Under the pieces are notes generated by a model that was given only the letters and a program-made list of their open reading frames with translations, was not told the DNA's origin and did not search any database. Positions 26,625-34,817 of a stretch of 64,000 nucleotides of DNA are shown one piece after another; the stretch's first letter is position 1, and the number at the start of each line of letters is the position of its first letter. This stretch comes from Algoriphagus taiwanensis. GTDB taxonomy: Bacteria > Bacteroidota > Bacteroidia > Cytophagales > Cyclobacteriaceae. A program made the translations under genes and the position numbers. The DNA is taken from positions 372,001-436,000 of the forward strand of contig NZ_BTPE01000002.1 in the NCBI RefSeq assembly GCF_036245645.1. Direction: 5' to 3'.

Positions 26625-27351
26625 AATCGTATCTATTATCCAGAAAGAAAGGCCAGATTGGAAAATACAGGAGGCCGTACAAAGTGTTTCGGAGCTGAAA
26701 CAGCTACTAGAAGGCCCTTTTGAATTTGATTTGATTCTCTGTGATATTCACTTGGCAGATGGATTGAGTTTTACGGCTTTTCAAAATAAAGAAATTACCA
26801 TCCCCATTATTTTCATCACTGCATATGATGAATATGCCCTCCAGTCCTTTGAGCATAATTGCATCGATTATGTCTTAAAGCCAATTCAAGAGGATCGCTT
26901 GCTCAAAGCTTTTGACAAAGCAGAAAAGTTTGTGACTTCAGGCGAACCAAAGACTTTGCCTCCCAACTTTTTTGATAATTTCATATCACATTATGCTCCA
27001 AAAGCCTACAAGAAGCGTTTTTTGACCAAATTGGGAAGTAAGCTAGTATTTGTCAATGCGGAAGATATAGCCTACTTCTTTGCAGATGGAGGGGTTACAT
27101 TCTTGGTTGAGACAGGTACTTCCCAGAAATTTGTGGTCGATTACTCTCTCAATGAGCTCGAAAGTGAGTTGCTTGACCCCCAAAAATATTATCGGATCAA
27201 TCGATCCATGATCATCAACTTGGATAATCTGATAGAAATGAAGCCCTACCACAATGGAAGATTGGTGCTTTCTCTCAAGGCTAGGTCTGAGGATGCGATC
27301 GTGGTAGCTCGTGAGCGAGTCAATGAGTTTAAATCTTGGATTAATCAATAA
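26575..27351 (+). CDS. LytTR-family response regulator
   Basis: 258 residues. Receiver domain at 1-120 with the acidic pair VEDEP, phospho-acceptor in LILCDIHLADG, and Lys in YVLKPI. The C-terminal LytTR DNA-binding domain (about 145-255) has KLVFVNAEDIAYFFADGG and KYYRINRSMIINLDNL. Paired with the LytS-type kinase by a 50-base overlap, which implies coupled translation. LytTR regulators bind direct repeats upstream of target genes; no obvious target repeat was found here. Confidence 0.95.
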   Translation: MTKKILLVEDEPLAQARIVSIIQKERPDWKIQEAVQSVSELKQLLEGPFEFDLILCDIHLADGLSFTAFQNKEITIPIIFITAYDEYALQSFEHNCIDYVLKPIQEDRLLKAFDKAEKFVTSGEPKTLPPNFFDNFISHYAPKAYKKRFLTKLGSKLVFVNAEDIAYFFADGGVTFLVETGTSQKFVVDYSLNELESELLDPQKYYRINRSMIINLDNLIEMKPYHNGRLVLSLKARSEDAIVVARERVNEFKSWINQ

Positions 27352-27357
27352 TAGCCC

Positions 27358-27717
27358 ATGAAAAAACGACTCTTTTTAATCGGTATCCTCGGTTTCCTTT
27401 TTATGCATCCGATTTTTTCCCAGACTTTGGACCAGGTTTCCTATGATTCACTCAAGCAGGCCATGATAAAAATGGACCAAGAACTTTATCAGGTGCAGCT
27501 CAATCTACATCAGTCCCAGCGTCAGTTGAAAACCGGGATTTTGGTCGCTACATTGGGGTACACGGTGACGATCATCGGTGGACAGCTTTTGGGGACAGAG
27601 CCTGAAATAGGGGAGGCTTTACTTTACGTGGGAGGTGCTACAGGGATTGTCGGTACGGTTATTCTTTTTAAAGGCTTCAAAAAAATCAGCTTGGGTCCGC
27701 CTTTGCCCAGAAATTAG
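27358..27717 (+). CDS. Small exported membrane protein of unknown function
   Basis: 119 residues. Signal peptide (ends PIFSQ), a predicted coiled coil at about 25-60 (LKQAMIKMDQELYQVQLNLHQSQRQL), then two hydrophobic segments (about 61-80 and 89-107). Begins 6 bases after the LytTR regulator and is probably co-transcribed with it; could be an accessory or target of that system. Not recognised. Confidence 0.7.
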   Translation: MKKRLFLIGILGFLFMHPIFSQTLDQVSYDSLKQAMIKMDQELYQVQLNLHQSQRQLKTGILVATLGYTVTIIGGQLLGTEPEIGEALLYVGGATGIVGTVILFKGFKKISLGPPLPRN

Positions 27718-27728
27718 TGTAGCGCGGC

Positions 27729-29309
27729 TCAACTTTCCTTTGCTACATCCGCATCAGGTCCTTGTGGACTGACCATGATTACCTTTTCCCGGTCTACCAT
27801 TACTGCACCAGCAGGTGAGCCTTTTACCTTTCTCACATACTTGGCTTCAGTGTAAATGACTGGAGCCAGACTTTCATTCTTAAGCTTGGAATAATAAGCT
27901 GCCAGTCCTGCAGCTCTTTCCAAAACCGGATTGGGAACCTTCGGCATTCCCTTGGTTCTCACGATCACATGCGAGCCCGCTGCCTGCCGAGCGTGAAGCC
28001 ACAAATCATCTTTGTGGATGTACCCGCGAAGCATTTCATCATTGTCCTTGGCTGATTTTCCCACCCAAATGGTATATCCTTCAAATTCAAAAATTTTGAA
28101 GGGAAGCCCGGTGTTTTTCGGGTTAGATTGCTCGGATTTGTTCAGGTCCTTTTTGTAGGATTTCAATCCTCTGAATTCCTCAATGGATTCTAAATCCTCT
28201 ATTTTCTGAAGCAATTCTTCCAACAGCTTCTCCTTGGCGGCCAAGGTTTTTTCGATCTGATCAATTTCAAGCTGCCGGTTTTTTGATTTTCGATAGAGGG
28301 ATTCTGCTAGGTCTTGCGGTTTTTGATTTGGTTTTAGTTTAACCCAAACTTTCTCCCCTGAATAAAAATTCTCCAGTTCTGCTTCTGTTTTCCCTGCTGA
28401 AAATTGGTACAGATTGGCCATGATGACATCGGCCAATTGGGAGGGCGGCGGTGAATCAACGAGTTCGCCAAGCTTCTGCCGGGACTTTTGCAGGTAGTTT
28501 TCTGTCCTCTTGACTTGATCTTGAAGACTTCTTAGCAATTGGTTTTTGCCTTTATTAAAATTCCCCCTTACCAGTGCCAGATAAAATAGCTCATTGACTG
28601 CTTCAAGTGGGTCAGAGAAGGTTTTTAATGCGTTTTCTGTTGGTAAAAGCGTGAGTTTGACTTGGTCTTGCTCCTCGACCAAGCTGAAAAGAGGGCTGTC
28701 CAAAAGGTCCAAAACCTCCTGCATCCATTTCCATTTTTCTTCCAAGTTCAATTCCGGATAGCCTTTTTCTTTCAGCCATTTTCTTGGCTCAGGGCCTAAA
28801 GTGGGGAGAAATTGACTTGCATTTCCCTCCAGAGATTTAAATCTTTCCCAACTGATATCCAGCGGATTAGAAAGTTTGCCAAAGAGTAGATCTTTGTCTT
28901 CCGAAATTTCATTGCGAAACAAAAGAAGGGGAGGACTTCCCTCTTCAGAATAGAGGAGTACATTGCTCCTGTTGCCATGAAGCTTGAATACCAACTTTTT
29001 CCCTGAATTCAATTGAAAATAGAAAGCCCTTTCGTAGTCCATGACCTTAACTTCCAGAATTTGGTCATTCAAGAGTTCTGGAAAGAGATCAATGCTGTTT
29101 CTTTTTGCCCGCTGAAACTGCCCAGGGAAGCTTAAATAAATGTCCGGTGGTAAAAGGTGTGCTCGGACAAATCGGATGCTGTCTCCAATGGTAACTTCCA
29201 AAATCAATTCATCCTTGCTTTGGGAAAAGCAGGAAGCGATAATTCCTCCTTTGAATTCTCTTTCCAAAGCAGGACAAAGAAATCTCAGAAAATGATAATT
29301 CAGATGCAT
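27729..29309 (-). CDS. NFACT family protein (RqcH-like ribosome quality control factor)
   Basis: 526 residues. The N-terminal NFACT-N domain begins MHLNYHFLRFLCPALEREFKG; a central coiled coil (about 270-390) separates it from the NFACT-R (DUF814) domain at about 400-515 (WVGKSAKDNDEMLRGYIHKDDLWLHA, GSHVIVRTKG). In B. subtilis RqcH binds obstructed large subunits and adds C-terminal alanine tails to stalled peptides; the older annotation is fibronectin-binding protein. The role here is inferred from family. Translationally coupled to the MBL-fold gene through TGATG. Confidence 0.9.
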   Translation of the reverse strand: MHLNYHFLRFLCPALEREFKGGIIASCFSQSKDELILEVTIGDSIRFVRAHLLPPDIYLSFPGQFQRAKRNSIDLFPELLNDQILEVKVMDYERAFYFQLNSGKKLVFKLHGNRSNVLLYSEEGSPPLLLFRNEISEDKDLLFGKLSNPLDISWERFKSLEGNASQFLPTLGPEPRKWLKEKGYPELNLEEKWKWMQEVLDLLDSPLFSLVEEQDQVKLTLLPTENALKTFSDPLEAVNELFYLALVRGNFNKGKNQLLRSLQDQVKRTENYLQKSRQKLGELVDSPPPSQLADVIMANLYQFSAGKTEAELENFYSGEKVWVKLKPNQKPQDLAESLYRKSKNRQLEIDQIEKTLAAKEKLLEELLQKIEDLESIEEFRGLKSYKKDLNKSEQSNPKNTGLPFKIFEFEGYTIWVGKSAKDNDEMLRGYIHKDDLWLHARQAAGSHVIVRTKGMPKVPNPVLERAAGLAAYYSKLKNESLAPVIYTEAKYVRKVKGSPAGAVMVDREKVIMVSPQGPDADVAKES

Positions 29310-30073
29310 CAGAGCAAATTAATCGTCAAGCCGTCATAAGCTAGTTTGATTCCTTCAGGAAGCTGCTTGTTGATTTCAGCATGCAGACCAAGCTTATGAG
29401 AAATATGCGTGAAATAGGTGTTTTTGGCACCAATTCTTTGAGCTTGAATAATGGCCTCTTCCAGGGTGAAATGGGAAATATGAGACTCTTTTTGGAGGGC
29501 ATTCAACACGAGAGTTTCTGTGCCTTCCAGAAGTTTAAATGATGACTCAGGGATAAAATTTGCATCGGTGATGTAGGAGAAGTCTCCTATTCGGAAACCC
29601 AGCACAGGCAATTTATAGTGAAGGACGGGAATGGGAGTGATTTCGGTTCCGTTGAAGTGGAAAGGGTTCTCATCGATTTCCACGCAATCCACCTGAGGAA
29701 CTCCGGGATATTTTTGGGCGCTGAAGATGTAGGAGTATTCACGCTGGATTTGGTCCAGTACATTTTTTCTCCCAAAGACAGGCATACTTTTCTGTTGTCG
29801 GAAGTTGTATGGGCGAATGTCATCCAATCCGGCAGTATGGTCCTTGTGCTCATGCGTGAAAAGGACCGCATCAAGGCTTTTGATCCCTTCCCGGATCATC
29901 TGCATCCGAAAATCCGGGCCGGTATCGATCACTAGTGATGTCCCTTCAGTTTCAATGTGAATGGAGGTTCTGAAACGCTTATCTCTAAAATCCAGCGAGG
30001 TACACACGGCGCAGTCGCAGGTAATCACGGGTACACCTTGGGAAGTGCCTGTTCCTAGAAAGGTTACTTTCAA
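29309..30073 (-). CDS. MBL-fold metallohydrolase (PhnP-like)
   Basis: 254 residues. Begins MKVTFLGTGTSQGVPVITCDC, the PhnP/RNase Z-like opening with a CxCxxC cluster, and has the metal motif THEHKDHTAGLDDIR. Later His ligands appear in PVLHYKLPVLGFRIG and THISHKLGLHAE. PhnP-like enzymes are phosphodiesterases acting on cyclic phosphates; the exact substrate is not known. Overlaps both neighbours (4 bases with the upstream 92-residue gene, 1 base with NFACT). Confidence 0.88.
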   Translation of the reverse strand: MKVTFLGTGTSQGVPVITCDCAVCTSLDFRDKRFRTSIHIETEGTSLVIDTGPDFRMQMIREGIKSLDAVLFTHEHKDHTAGLDDIRPYNFRQQKSMPVFGRKNVLDQIQREYSYIFSAQKYPGVPQVDCVEIDENPFHFNGTEITPIPVLHYKLPVLGFRIGDFSYITDANFIPESSFKLLEGTETLVLNALQKESHISHFTLEEAIIQAQRIGAKNTYFTHISHKLGLHAEINKQLPEGIKLAYDGLTINLL

Positions 30074-30348
30074 AACTTGAGGGTAGTTTGTTGTAATTCA
30101 GTGAGAAAATCCTGACTGCTCTTGTCTTTAAAATCTTTGGGGTCAAATTGTAGCTCTCCGAGGATGTCGATCAGGGCATTTATTTTTCCCTCCAGAGGAA
30201 AATACTTATTGATGATGACGATTTTGGTGTCTTTGAGCAGGCAATAACCGGATTTGAAATTCCCCTTTTCGTACCTCAGGATATATTCTGAAGAGGAAAA
30301 CAGGTTTTCCAGTTTGTCCAAAAAGTGTTTGGTGTATTTGACTGCCAT
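30070..30348 (-). CDS. Conserved hypothetical protein
   Basis: 92 residues, soluble, mixed charge (HFLDKLENLFSSSEYILRYEKG, TKIVIINKYFPLEGKINALID). No recognised motif. Starts 5 bases after the REC gene and overlaps the MBL-fold gene by 4 bases, so it is part of the same operon. Function unknown. Confidence 0.75.
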   Translation of the reverse strand: MAVKYTKHFLDKLENLFSSSEYILRYEKGNFKSGYCLLKDTKIVIINKYFPLEGKINALIDILGELQFDPKDFKDKSSQDFLTELQQTTLKF

Positions 30349-30353
30349 GAAGC

Positions 30354-30731
30354 TTAACTCAGGTGTTTTTTTACCGTGGCCAAAACCTGATCATAATCCA
30401 GCGGCTTTTGGATGAAATCATCAAAACCCAATTTTCGGAACTGCTCAGGGGAAAGATTGTTCACATTTCCGCTAATGGCAATTACGGGAAGGGATTTTTT
30501 CTGGGGGTCATCCAAGGTGCGGATTTTGCGGATGCATTCCACTCCATCCATTACGGGCATTGTGATATCCAGCAGAATAAGGTCAAACTCTTCCTTATCC
30601 AGTAAATCCAAGACCAATTGACCATTTCGAGCTGCCTTCATTTCATAATTTTCAAAAGCCAGAACATTCTTGGTCAGGTTGATGATGATGGAGCTGTCTT
30701 CCCCTACGAGTACTTTTTTGTTTTTACTCAT
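30354..30731 (-). CDS. Single-domain response regulator
   Basis: 125 residues, a stand-alone receiver domain: acidic residues near VGEDSSI, phospho-acceptor in LILLDITMPVMDG, Thr/Ser in VIAISG and Lys in FIQKPLDYD. No output domain, so it works by protein contact or as a phosphate carrier. Overlaps the REC-Hpt gene by 4 bases (ATGA). Confidence 0.93.
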   Translation of the reverse strand: MSKNKKVLVGEDSSIIINLTKNVLAFENYEMKAARNGQLVLDLLDKEEFDLILLDITMPVMDGVECIRKIRTLDDPQKKSLPVIAISGNVNNLSPEQFRKLGFDDFIQKPLDYDQVLATVKKHLS

Positions 30732-31471
30732 GATTCAAAAATAGTTTGTTGATTTAAAAATCGATTGAATTCTTTGATTTCATTTTCCAGGTTTTTGCCG
30801 AGTTCATTGGTCTGAAAGGCGGGATTGGACTTTAATTCTGCTTCTCCGGTTTGACATACCGAGAAAATACGCTGAGCGCCCAGAGTCCCTGAGTTACCTT
30901 TTAGCGTGTGCAAGCTCGCCAAAATCTCCTCGGGATCGGACTCCTGATTCTGCAAGAGTTGTAAGGTTTGATTGCATTCTTGAAGAAAATCTTCAAATAC
31001 TTTCTTTAAAGTACTTTTTGAATTGTACTTAAATAGTTGCTCAATGACTCCTAAATCCAAAACTTGCTCAATTCCCGGATTTGATTTGAGAGGTTTGGAG
31101 GTGACTTCTTTGGTTAAATGCATTTGAATGGTCTCCAGAAATTCCCTCGGACGAATGGGCTTGGTAATCAGATCATCAAATCCTTGCTCCAGGAAATTTC
31201 CCCGCTCGCTCTCTTCTGCATAGGCCGTCACGGCCACTATCGGGCAGGACTGATGAGCTTGGGATTTTAATTCTTTCAATGCCGTAAACCCATCCATTTG
31301 AGGCATTTGAATGTCCATCAAAATAAGGTCAAACTCGGAACGAATGGACTTTTCCAGAGCCTCCAATCCGTTTTTTGCAGATTCATAGGCATGAAGCTGA
31401 CCGATTAGATTTTCGAAAAGCTTCCTGTTGAGATCGTTGTCTTCTACGATTAATATCTTTTTGCTTTTCAT
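30728..31471 (-). CDS. Response regulator with receiver and Hpt domains
   Basis: 247 residues. Receiver domain 1-120 (VEDNDLNRKLFENL, LILMDIQMPQMDGF, DLITKPIRP) followed by an Hpt domain at about 150-240 with LHTLKGNSGTLGA, whose His accepts phosphate. This layout places it as a phosphorelay intermediate; the hybrid kinase at 963-3881 or another hybrid kinase elsewhere could be the donor and the single REC encoded just downstream the acceptor. First gene of a five-gene minus-strand unit. Confidence 0.93.
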   Translation of the reverse strand: MKSKKILIVEDNDLNRKLFENLIGQLHAYESAKNGLEALEKSIRSEFDLILMDIQMPQMDGFTALKELKSQAHQSCPIVAVTAYAEESERGNFLEQGFDDLITKPIRPREFLETIQMHLTKEVTSKPLKSNPGIEQVLDLGVIEQLFKYNSKSTLKKVFEDFLQECNQTLQLLQNQESDPEEILASLHTLKGNSGTLGAQRIFSVCQTGEAELKSNPAFQTNELGKNLENEIKEFNRFLNQQTIFES

Positions 31472-31515
31472 AGCTTAAGTTTGGATTTTTGACAGCGTTA
31501 CTTCTTTTCCTCGGT

Positions 31516-32454
31516 TTGTCTGACAAAAAATTCCTTATCCTAGTAGTCGGTCCTACAGCAGTGGGCAAAACCGCTCTTTGTATAAAACTAGCCAAAAAAT
31601 TTGAGACCGAAATTATTTCTTGCGATAGCAGGCAATTTTACAGGGAAATGAACTTGGGGACAGCAAAGCCTTCACAAGAGGAACTCAGTGAAGTGCCACA
31701 TCATCTTGTTAATAGCCTTTCTATCCATGAGGAGTACGATGTGAGGAAGTTTGAAACAGATGCACTAAAGATTTCCGAGGATCTTTTTCAAAGAAAAAAT
31801 GTAGTCATTGTCACTGGTGGTTCAGGCCTATTTGCGGACGCACTGACTGAGGGAATGGATGAAATTCCCACCGTCGATCCGGAAATCAGGGAGCAAATCA
31901 TCGGCGAATACGAAAAGAATGGCTTGGAATGGCTGCAGGAGCAAATTGCAAATCTAGACCCAGATTATTATTCCCAAGTAGACAGGCAAAATCCCCAACG
32001 GCTGATGCGGGCTCTGGAAGTAATTCGAGGAACAGGAGCGAGGTTTAGTAGTTTTAGAAAAAAAGCTAAAGCCGACCGCCCCTTTCAAACAATAAAGATC
32101 GGACTGAATCGGGACCGGGAGGAACTCTATCAGCGAATTGATCTTCGCATGGACCAAATGATCAGGGAAGGTCTTTTTGAAGAGGCACAAGCTCTTTTTG
32201 AGTACCGAAATCTGAATGCCTTGCAGACAGTGGGGTATTCGGAGATTTTTGGTTTTTTGGAAGGGAAATACGATCGGGAAGAGGCTGTCCGCTTATTGAA
32301 GAGAAACAGCAGAAGATACGCCAAGCGCCAACTGACCTGGTTTAGAAGAGATGAAGCTATCCGATGGTTTCACCCTGATCAGGAATCGGATATTTTTAGC
32401 TGGATAGCCAATCAGATGGGTCCAAACCCGCTGAGCTTAGCCACCCAATTGTAA
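31516..32454 (+). CDS. miaA: tRNA dimethylallyltransferase
   Basis: 312 residues from TTG 31516. There is no in-frame ATG before the Walker A motif GPTAVGKT; TTG 31516 gives MSDKKFLILVVGPTAVGKT, which fits the family's usual length, while TTG 31489 would add nine hydrophobic residues. MiaA isopentenylates A37 of tRNAs reading UNN codons. Other motifs: ISCDSRQFYREMNLGTAKP, GGSGLFADAL and the C-terminal TVGYSEIFGFLEG and RRYAKRQLTWFRR. Overlaps the small minus-strand membrane protein by 43 bases at the 3' end. Confidence 0.94.
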   Translation: MSDKKFLILVVGPTAVGKTALCIKLAKKFETEIISCDSRQFYREMNLGTAKPSQEELSEVPHHLVNSLSIHEEYDVRKFETDALKISEDLFQRKNVVIVTGGSGLFADALTEGMDEIPTVDPEIREQIIGEYEKNGLEWLQEQIANLDPDYYSQVDRQNPQRLMRALEVIRGTGARFSSFRKKAKADRPFQTIKIGLNRDREELYQRIDLRMDQMIREGLFEEAQALFEYRNLNALQTVGYSEIFGFLEGKYDREEAVRLLKRNSRRYAKRQLTWFRRDEAIRWFHPDQESDIFSWIANQMGPNPLSLATQL

Positions 32455-32747
32455 GGGGCTTTTTTGATCAGCTGATTGTACTGAAACTGATTTACTTTGA
32501 GTTCTCGGATCAGTTGGAGGCTGGAATCGGAAATCTTCGTATCAGTTCCCGCCTTTTTCAATTTCTCCATAATTTGGGATGGTTCCGTTACTTGATCTTT
32601 TTCCAATTCCAAATTGGGATGGGCTGATGCCAATCGATCAAGCAGGTCTTTCTGCAAATTGAGCTTTCGCTGCATGGTAGTTTTTACCGTCAGGAAAAAA
32701 AGCAGGCAAGCCCCGCCCATGGTAAGAAATAGAGGAATAAATCCCAT
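32412..32747 (-). CDS. Small membrane-anchored hypothetical protein
   Basis: 111 residues. One N-terminal membrane segment (FIPLFLTMGGACLLFFLTV) followed by a basic/amphipathic cytoplasmic part (RKLNLQKDLLDRLASAHPNL). No recognised family. It begins 1 base after the pfkA stop and is likely co-transcribed with it. The last 43 bases overlap miaA on the other strand. Confidence 0.65.
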   Translation of the reverse strand: MGFIPLFLTMGGACLLFFLTVKTTMQRKLNLQKDLLDRLASAHPNLELEKDQVTEPSQIMEKLKKAGTDTKISDSSLQLIRELKVNQFQYNQLIKKAPYNWVAKLSGFGPI

Positions 32748-32748
32748 A

Positions 32749-33723
32749 TCAGATACTTAGGATGTCAATTAGTTTCAGATGGTCTTCGATCAATGGCTTG
32801 GGTTTGCCAATACAGTCTCCAAATGGGGTGTAAACGACTTGTTGATTCATCACTCCGGCCATACAATTGGTTTTGCCACTGAGTAAGCCTTCCACAGCAG
32901 CCATTCCACATCGGCTTGCCAAAACCCGGTCTCTGGCGGTTGGTTTGCCGCCTCTTTGAATATGACCTAAGGTGGTTACCTTAAATTCCTTCTCCGGATC
33001 TTTGATAGCCGTTTTGACCTTTTGCATGATTTCTTCGGCATTGCCCAAGTCATCCCCTTCAGCTACAACAATGATACTGGAGGTTTTTGTTTTGCGAAGA
33101 TTTTTCAAAGACTTGACCACCGATTTCAGATCGGTTTGGGTTTCTGGTACCATTACAAACTCGGCACCCCCTCCGATTCCTGATTCTACAGCGATAAAGC
33201 CAGCATCCCGTCCCATCACTTCGATGAAAAAGATCCGGTCATGGGCTGCTGCAGTATCCCTTATTTTATCAATGGCTTCCAAGGCAGTGTTGACCGCAGT
33301 ATCAAATCCGATGGTGTAGTCGGTTCCATAGATGTCATTGTCTATCGTCCCTGGACATCCTACAGTCGGTATTCCAAATTCCTCAAAAAACAGCTTGGCT
33401 CCGGTAAATGTCCCGTCACCTCCTATGGCTACCAGACCTTCTATGCCCAAAATTTTCAAATTATCGTAGGCCTTTTTTCTTCCTTCCGGAGTACGAAATT
33501 CCTCAGAACGGGCAGATTTGAGCATAGTGCCCCCTCTTTGAACAATATTACTTACTGAATGAGAATAAAGCCTCTTGATATCCCCCTCAATCATCCCTTC
33601 GTAGCCCCGTTGAATTCCATAGACTTCGAGTCCTTTGTAGATTCCCGTGCGCACAACGGCACGGATGCATGCGTTCATTCCCGGTGAATCTCCTCCTGAG
33701 GTAAAAACCGCAATTTTTTTCAT
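32749..33723 (-). CDS. pfkA: ATP-dependent 6-phosphofructokinase
   Basis: 324 residues from ATG 33723 (MKKIAVFTSGGDSPGMNACI); an upstream ATG would add 11 residues that are unlike the family. It phosphorylates fructose 6-phosphate. Motifs: GGDGTFTGA with the ATP-type Gly-Asp-Gly, PGTIDNDIYGTDYTIGFDTA (catalytic Asp) and EVMGRDAGFIAVESGI. Length matches bacterial allosteric PFK-1. With pyk in this window it supports a normal glycolysis. Confidence 0.97.
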   Translation of the reverse strand: MKKIAVFTSGGDSPGMNACIRAVVRTGIYKGLEVYGIQRGYEGMIEGDIKRLYSHSVSNIVQRGGTMLKSARSEEFRTPEGRKKAYDNLKILGIEGLVAIGGDGTFTGAKLFFEEFGIPTVGCPGTIDNDIYGTDYTIGFDTAVNTALEAIDKIRDTAAAHDRIFFIEVMGRDAGFIAVESGIGGGAEFVMVPETQTDLKSVVKSLKNLRKTKTSSIIVVAEGDDLGNAEEIMQKVKTAIKDPEKEFKVTTLGHIQRGGKPTARDRVLASRCGMAAVEGLLSGKTNCMAGVMNQQVVYTPFGDCIGKPKPLIEDHLKLIDILSI

Positions 33724-33866
33724 GGTATAGGTTTTAAGCGCCCCAAAAATAGCCAATCTTCCAGCATATCATCCCAGAAATCGAAAAATTGAAGAGGAAT
33801 TTATGGACAGATTTTCAGAGCTTGCTTACCTTAATTTGTATTTGAGGTAATTGTTCTAAAAAGTCT

Positions 33867-34754
33867 ATGAATTCTGAATCCTTTTCTTTTTCACTTGGCA
33901 ATTTTCCAATCGGGCTAGGTTGTATGTCTTTGCCTGAGCAATATTCGGAGGCAGAGAAAATACTTGAAGAAGCTTGGCAAGGAGGAATCCGGTTTTTTGA
34001 TACGGCAGATCTTTATCAGGCCGGAAGAAATGAATCCAATTTGGGAAAGTTCCTTCAGGGAAAAAGGGATCAGGTGATTTTGGCCACCAAAGTGGGAAAT
34101 CAACTGAATCCGGATGGAAAATCCTGGACTTGGAATCCTTCCAAGTCCCACATTTTGGATGCCGTAGAGAAATCGCTGGAAAGACTCAGGACGGACTATA
34201 TCGATCTATACCAATTGCATGGAGGTACCATTGAAGACCCTTGGGAAGAGACTTTGGAAGCTTTTGAAATCCTCAAATCTCAGGGTAAAATTCGGGCTTT
34301 TGGGATTTCTTCTATCCGACCCAATGTGATTCGAAAGGTCATGCGCATGAATCCTCCTGCCACGATCATGATGCAGTATTCTCCATTGGACAGAAGGCCT
34401 GAGGAAGAGGTTTTTACTGTGTTGGAAAAGACGGATACCAAGGTTTTGGTGAGAGGAGGAATGACCAAAGGAATGCTGATTGACAAGGCGGCGGGTCCTT
34501 TTTTAGACCTTTCTGCACAGGAAGTCGAAGAGATTAAAAAGGAAATTCATTCTTTGGGGTTCTCTCCTGAATCGGTACTGATCAAATATTCTCTTGTAGA
34601 AAAATCCGTGGGAATGCTAGTGATCGGAGCCAGCAGTCCAGCGCAATTGAAAAGAAATTTGGAAGCTTATCAAGAAAGCCAAAACATCCCGGAGGAACTG
34701 ATTTGGAATCTCAAGGGAAAGTTTACCCCCAACCAATACCAAGACCATCGATAA
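33867..34754 (+). CDS. Aldo/keto reductase
   Basis: 295 residues. Typical (beta/alpha)8 NADPH-dependent reductase: FFDTADLYQAGRNE (Asp and Tyr of the catalytic tetrad), LATKVGNQ (Lys), DYIDLYQLHGG (His) and the cofactor region VLIKYSLVEKSVGMLVIGAS. Substrate not predictable. Followed after 63 bases by the acylase gene and perhaps co-transcribed. Confidence 0.92.
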   Translation: MNSESFSFSLGNFPIGLGCMSLPEQYSEAEKILEEAWQGGIRFFDTADLYQAGRNESNLGKFLQGKRDQVILATKVGNQLNPDGKSWTWNPSKSHILDAVEKSLERLRTDYIDLYQLHGGTIEDPWEETLEAFEILKSQGKIRAFGISSIRPNVIRKVMRMNPPATIMMQYSPLDRRPEEEVFTVLEKTDTKVLVRGGMTKGMLIDKAAGPFLDLSAQEVEEIKKEIHSLGFSPESVLIKYSLVEKSVGMLVIGASSPAQLKRNLEAYQESQNIPEELIWNLKGKFTPNQYQDHR

Positions 34755-34817
34755 GATATTCATTTTGAGATTGCCGCTTTTTAGCTTATTTGTCTTTTGA
34801 AAAGGAATAGAAAACCC

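Noticed and set aside
31489..31515. Longer N-terminus for miaA from TTG 31489
   Set aside because: It would add nine hydrophobic residues not expected in the family; TTG 31516 gives the normal start.
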